From NCBI GenBank assembly GCA_036377055.1, contig DASUZD010000171.1:1-14245 (forward strand): a stretch of 14,245 bases of DNA. Reading direction: 5' to 3'. The DNA comes from DASUZD01 sp036377055 (GTDB taxonomy: Bacteria > Actinomycetota > Thermoleophilia > Gaiellales > Gaiellaceae). How positions within the stretch are numbered: the stretch's first letter is position 1; each line of letters opens with the position of its first letter. Position numbers and translations under genes: made by a program. Positions 11,953 to 14,245 of the stretch are shown piece after piece. The notes beneath the pieces were generated by a model. The model ran no database searches, was not told the origin of the DNA, and worked only from the letters and a program-made list of their open reading frames with translations.

Positions 11953-13443
11953 TTGAGAGTCCTGCTTCGGCATCTGCGGCGGACTCGCGGACGGATGTGG
12001 GCCTTGGCGCTGCTCGGCTCTGCCGCGGCGGTCGCTGCCCTTCCGGGCGGAGGCGTCGCGGCGGTCTCGGCGCCGACGTTCGCGCCGCCGGTCTACGTCG
12101 ACCAGCAGCTCGCGGGGGGCGAGCCGGAGGTCTTCGCCGACACGTTGCACGGAACGCTCATCTACACGGCCCACGAGGGGACGACCCATCTCTACCGAGA
12201 CGGCATCGTCAGCTCGCCGTGGGGCGACTTCAGCTTCGTGTCCAACTACTGCAACCAGGTCAACATCTGGACGTCGACCGACGGCGGCGTGAACTGGTTA
12301 CGCGACCGGTACCTGGGGAGCCCGTGCCCGACGAGCCCGGCGATCAACACCGGGTTCAGCGACCCGGATCTGACCCAGGACGCCGGCGGTCGGGTCTACA
12401 ACACCGGGATCGACCTCGTCAACGACGCGCTCTTCTCGTCGATCGACGGCGGGAGGACGTGGGATCGCGGCACCGCCGACTGCCACGACGGCGACCGTCC
12501 GTGGCTCGCGGGCGGGAAGGCGAACCAGGTGTGGATGGGGACCGACACCCTCGAAGGGAGCGGCAGCGGACACACCGTCTTCACCTCCACCGACGGGGGC
12601 AACACGTGCAGCGCGACGGGCATCGAGGACAACGGGCCGCTCGCCGACGGCGGCTCGTGGACGGCGTTCGGGAAGCTCTACTACGACAAGCTGAACGGCA
12701 GCGTCGTCGAGCCGGCGATCTTTAACCACGGCGACGGGAGCTTCGGCGTCGGGATCAGCGTCCTTCCGGCCGGCGGCTCGTCGTTCACGCCGCACGAGGC
12801 CGTTCGCGGCACGTCGATGTACGCGCATTGGCCCGCAATCGCGCTCGACGCGGCCGGAGCCGTCTACCTCGTCTGGGACACGAACGAGCGGCAGGCGGGG
12901 ACGAGCGGCGGCTGCGACGGCGCGCAGACTCCCGCGCCCAACTCGATCATGATGGTCTCGACGCCCAACCTCGGAAAGACGTGGTCGGCGCCGACGACCG
13001 TCGCGCATCCCGGCACGCGGGTGCTGTGGCCGTGGGTCGCGGCGGGCGACGCCGGCAAGGTCTCCGTGATCTGGTACCAGACCGAGTCGCAGGACGGGAT
13101 GCCCGACCTCGACTGCCAGGCCGGCCACGTGCACGCGATGGAGCAGACGATCCTCGGCGCGTCGAGCAAGAAGCCGCAGAAGTGGACCGTCGACGCGGCC
13201 GGCCGGCCGGTTCACATCGGCTGGGTCTGCCAAGGCGGCACCACGTGCGTCGTCACCGGCCAGGACCGCAGGCTCGGCGACTACTTCACGAACGCGCTCG
13301 ACAACCGGGGCTGCGTGCTCATCGCGACCGGCGACACGCGCCTGACCGATCCGACGACAGGCGGCCCGCTCCCGACCGCGCGGCCGCTCTTCCTCCGCCA
13401 GAACGGAGGGCCGTCTCTAATCGGCAAGGGCACCTGCTCGTAG
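11953..13443 (+). CDS. Secreted Asp-box (BNR/sialidase-like) repeat protein
   Basis: Exported 496-aa protein. The N-terminus has several Arg residues, then hydrophobic MWALALLGSAAAVAAL and a likely cleavage near AVSA (about 40). Asp-box motifs STDGGVNW (108-115), SIDGGRTW (163-170) and STDGGNTC (212-219), plus a degenerate STPNLGKTW later, indicate a beta-propeller like sialidases and BNR proteins. Paired cysteines suggest extracellular disulfides. Sialidase catalytic residues (N-terminal Arg triad, Tyr/Glu pair) are not clearly placed, so enzyme activity is unproven. The start is ambiguous: GTG 11935 lies upstream of AGAGGAGGAGG (11941-11951), which acts better as a ribosome site for TTG 11953; ATG 11995 would give a shorter classical signal peptide. 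A hairpin follows the stop. Related proteins are often annotated as exo-alpha-sialidase. Confidence 0.8.
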   Translation: MRVLLRHLRRTRGRMWALALLGSAAAVAALPGGGVAAVSAPTFAPPVYVDQQLAGGEPEVFADTLHGTLIYTAHEGTTHLYRDGIVSSPWGDFSFVSNYCNQVNIWTSTDGGVNWLRDRYLGSPCPTSPAINTGFSDPDLTQDAGGRVYNTGIDLVNDALFSSIDGGRTWDRGTADCHDGDRPWLAGGKANQVWMGTDTLEGSGSGHTVFTSTDGGNTCSATGIEDNGPLADGGSWTAFGKLYYDKLNGSVVEPAIFNHGDGSFGVGISVLPAGGSSFTPHEAVRGTSMYAHWPAIALDAAGAVYLVWDTNERQAGTSGGCDGAQTPAPNSIMMVSTPNLGKTWSAPTTVAHPGTRVLWPWVAAGDAGKVSVIWYQTESQDGMPDLDCQAGHVHAMEQTILGASSKKPQKWTVDAAGRPVHIGWVCQGGTTCVVTGQDRRLGDYFTNALDNRGCVLIATGDTRLTDPTTGGPLPTARPLFLRQNGGPSLIGKGTCS

Positions 13444-13455
13444 AAGAGGCGCTGA

Positions 13456-13487
13456 CGCGGCGGAGGGTGCGACAGCCCTCCGCCGCG
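13456..13487. terminator. Bidirectional hairpin terminator between convergent genes
   Basis: Perfect 12-bp GC-rich inverted repeat (13456-13467 and 13476-13487) with an 8-nt loop TGCGACAG. It starts 12 bp after the Asp-box stop and ends 16 bp from the DUF1697 stop. There is no strong T-run on either side, as is common in high-GC actinobacteria. Confidence 0.75.
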
Positions 13488-13503
13488 CGGCGCGGTGGTT
13501 GAT

Positions 13504-14040
13504 CTAGTCGTCCGCTAGCTCGAGCAGCTTCGTAACGGTCGTCCAGTTGCGCGCGGTCGCGGTGACGCCCAGGTCGCGGCCGGCGAGCAGCGCCCACAGC
13601 TTCGAGCGCGCGACCCCCTTCGGGTGCCATGCGTAGGCCTCGCGGCCGCTGACGACGAGCTGCTCCGGCGGGACGACCGCGGCTTCGAGCTTGCGCACGG
13701 TCTCCGCCTTCAGCTTGCCGTCGAGGAAGCTGACCTGATAGCGCTTCGGGTCCTTCGCGACCTTGCCGAGCGGGTTCCGGCGCACGACCTCCGCGAGCTC
13801 GTCGCGAGTACGGACGACGACGTCGATCTCGAGGCCGAAGCGCTTCGTGATCAGCTGCTTGCACTCGCGCGCCACCCCGGTGGGCTGCTTCCCCGACGAG
13901 AGGACGACGTTGCCGCTCTGGACGTAAGTCCGCACGTCGTCGAACCCCGCGCCCTCGAGCGCCTCACGAAGCTCCGGCATTGCGATCCGGTTGCGAGACC
14001 CGATGTTGATGCCGCGGAGGAGGACGACCTGGCGGTTGAT
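13504..14040 (-). CDS. DUF1697 domain protein, probable ATC start
   Basis: A 178-aa protein of the DUF1697 family (unknown function). Family members normally begin M..YVALLRGINVGG.N.v.M.eLR. Here the in-frame sequence NRQVVLLRGINIGSRNRIAMPELR is intact, followed by GFDDVRTYVQSGNVVLSS, DELAEVVRRNPL, and the C-terminal WHPKGVARSKLWALL and ATARNWTTVTKLLELA. The first ATG (13980) would drop about 20 conserved residues. No ATG, GTG or TTG exists between it and the in-frame stop TAG beginning at 14052. The codon at the expected Met is ATC (14038-14040), and TAGTCT ends 6 nt upstream of it, which places the transcription start on the ATC. An infrequent ATC start, leaderless, is the best reading; a G-to-C change or sequencing error at one base is the alternative. 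It converges on the Asp-box gene. Confidence 0.8.
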   Translation of the reverse strand: MNRQVVLLRGINIGSRNRIAMPELREALEGAGFDDVRTYVQSGNVVLSSGKQPTGVARECKQLITKRFGLEIDVVVRTRDELAEVVRRNPLGKVAKDPKRYQVSFLDGKLKAETVRKLEAAVVPPEQLVVSGREAYAWHPKGVARSKLWALLAGRDLGVTATARNWTTVTKLLELADD

Positions 14041-14046
14041 GGCGGA

Positions 14047-14052
14047 AGACTA
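14047..14052 (-). promoter_or_regulatory. Candidate -10 (TAGTCT) for leaderless DUF1697 gene
   Basis: On the minus strand TAGTCT is followed by 6 nt and the ATC codon proposed as start. The hexamer includes the in-frame stop TAG that bounds the open frame. It overlaps the left arm of the CTAAG/CTTAG inverted repeat, so a regulator there could affect it. Confidence 0.45.
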
Positions 14053-14062
14053 AGAGCCTTAG
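14050..14062. repeat. Inverted repeat CTAAG-AGC-CTTAG in divergent promoter
   Basis: Two perfect 5-bp arms around AGC. It lies between the back-to-back candidate -10 hexamers for the DUF1697 gene (14047-14052) and the peroxiredoxin gene (14060-14065), overlapping both. A small operator is possible; short length limits confidence. Confidence 0.4.
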
Positions 14063-14065
14063 GGT
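14060..14065 (+). promoter_or_regulatory. Candidate -10 (TAGGGT) for peroxiredoxin gene
   Basis: TAGGGT lies 30 nt before the ATG. Transcription would start near 14072, leaving a leader of about 24 nt that carries the strong ribosome site. Unlike the leaderless genes here, this one would have a leader. Confidence 0.35.
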
Positions 14066-14082
14066 TGGGTGTGCGACCCAAC
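14064..14082. repeat. Hairpin GTTGGGT-GTGCG-ACCCAAC before the peroxiredoxin ribosome site
   Basis: Perfect 7-bp inverted repeat with a 5-nt loop, ending one base before AGGAGG. As DNA it could be a repressor or activator site just downstream of the -10; as RNA, a start near 14072 would remove the left arm, so a DNA-level role is more likely if that start is right. Confidence 0.5.
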
Positions 14083-14089
14083 AGGAGGT
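14083..14089 (+). promoter_or_regulatory. Consensus ribosome binding site of peroxiredoxin gene
   Basis: AGGAGGT with 6 nt spacing to the ATG at 14096, a near-perfect anti-16S match that implies high expression. Confidence 0.8.
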
Positions 14090-14095
14090 AGGTAG

Positions 14096-14245
14096 ATGAC
14101 TCTTCAGATCGGAGACACGGCACCGGATTTCGAGGCGGAGACGACCGAAGGGAAGATCGCCTTCCACGACTGGATCGGCGACTCCTGGGCGGTGCTGTTC
14201 TCGCACCCGAAGGACTTCACCCCCGTCTGCACGACCGAGCTCGGC
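14096..14245 (+). CDS. Peroxiredoxin (1-Cys/Prx6-like AhpC-TSA family), partial
   Basis: The first 50 codons are visible before the window ends. MTLQIGDTAPDFEAETTEGKI is the standard peroxiredoxin opening, and LFSHPKDFTPVCTTELG (34-50) carries the peroxidatic Cys45 in the T-P-V-C context typical of the Prx6/1-Cys group. It reduces peroxides in the cytosol. The ATG is fixed by AGGAGGT 6 nt upstream. It is divergent from the DUF1697 gene with a compact shared promoter. The resolving cysteine, if any, lies outside the window. Confidence 0.93.
   Translation, partial: MTLQIGDTAPDFEAETTEGKIAFHDWIGDSWAVLFSHPKDFTPVCTTELG

Noticed and set aside
12298..13233. Minus-strand frame over the Asp-box gene
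   Set aside because: Arg/Val-rich antisense shadow; Asp-box repeats and signal peptide are on the plus strand.
13624..14091. Plus-strand frame over the DUF1697 gene
   Set aside because: Antisense shadow crossing the peroxiredoxin ribosome site region; the minus strand has clear DUF1697 motifs.

Overview
The DNA is GC-rich throughout, and its genes are closely packed, often overlapping by 1-20 bp. Several start codons sit 6-7 nt after a TAnnnT hexamer, the usual arrangement of leaderless actinobacterial genes. Together with DUF1707/LiaF-like, DUF5996 and FG-GAP 'CCWW' proteins and a secreted protein with a Thr/Val linker, this suggests a high-GC Actinomycetota chromosome. Thermoleophilia (Gaiellales/Solirubrobacterales) is my best guess; no rRNA or other phylogenetic marker is present to confirm it. 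I saw no tRNA, rRNA, CRISPR array or insertion sequence.

Left part (1-7368). Position 1 cuts iolD (minus strand), and iolC lies about 870 bp away on the plus strand, so this is the edge of a myo-inositol catabolism locus. Between them is a small FG-GAP protein on the minus strand. A plus-strand run follows iolC: a PRC-barrel-like protein, a VOC/glyoxalase-fold protein, Dps ferritin, a UBP-type zinc-finger protein, a DUF5996 protein, and an NhaA Na+/H+ antiporter fused to a DsbA-like thioredoxin domain. From dps onward the genes overlap by 1, 4 and 20 bp, so that part looks like one translationally coupled operon. Its theme appears to be iron/oxidative stress and ion/redox homeostasis.

Middle (7365-11174). 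A secreted clan-A-type glycoside hydrolase with a Thr/Val-rich linker runs on the minus strand and shares stop-codon bases with the NhaA gene. Diverging from it is a two-gene restriction-modification module: a D12-class adenine methyltransferase and a DpnII-like endonuclease, joined by a TTGA stop/start overlap.

Right part (11199-14245). This holds a DUF1707/LiaF-like protein (minus), a secreted Asp-box (BNR/sialidase-like) protein (plus), a strong hairpin between convergent genes, a DUF1697 protein (minus) and the start of a 1-Cys-type peroxiredoxin (plus, cut by the window end). The DUF1697 gene appears to start at an ATC codon on a leaderless transcript. The methyltransferase/endonuclease pair, the ATC start and the shared leaderless -10 pattern are the most notable features.
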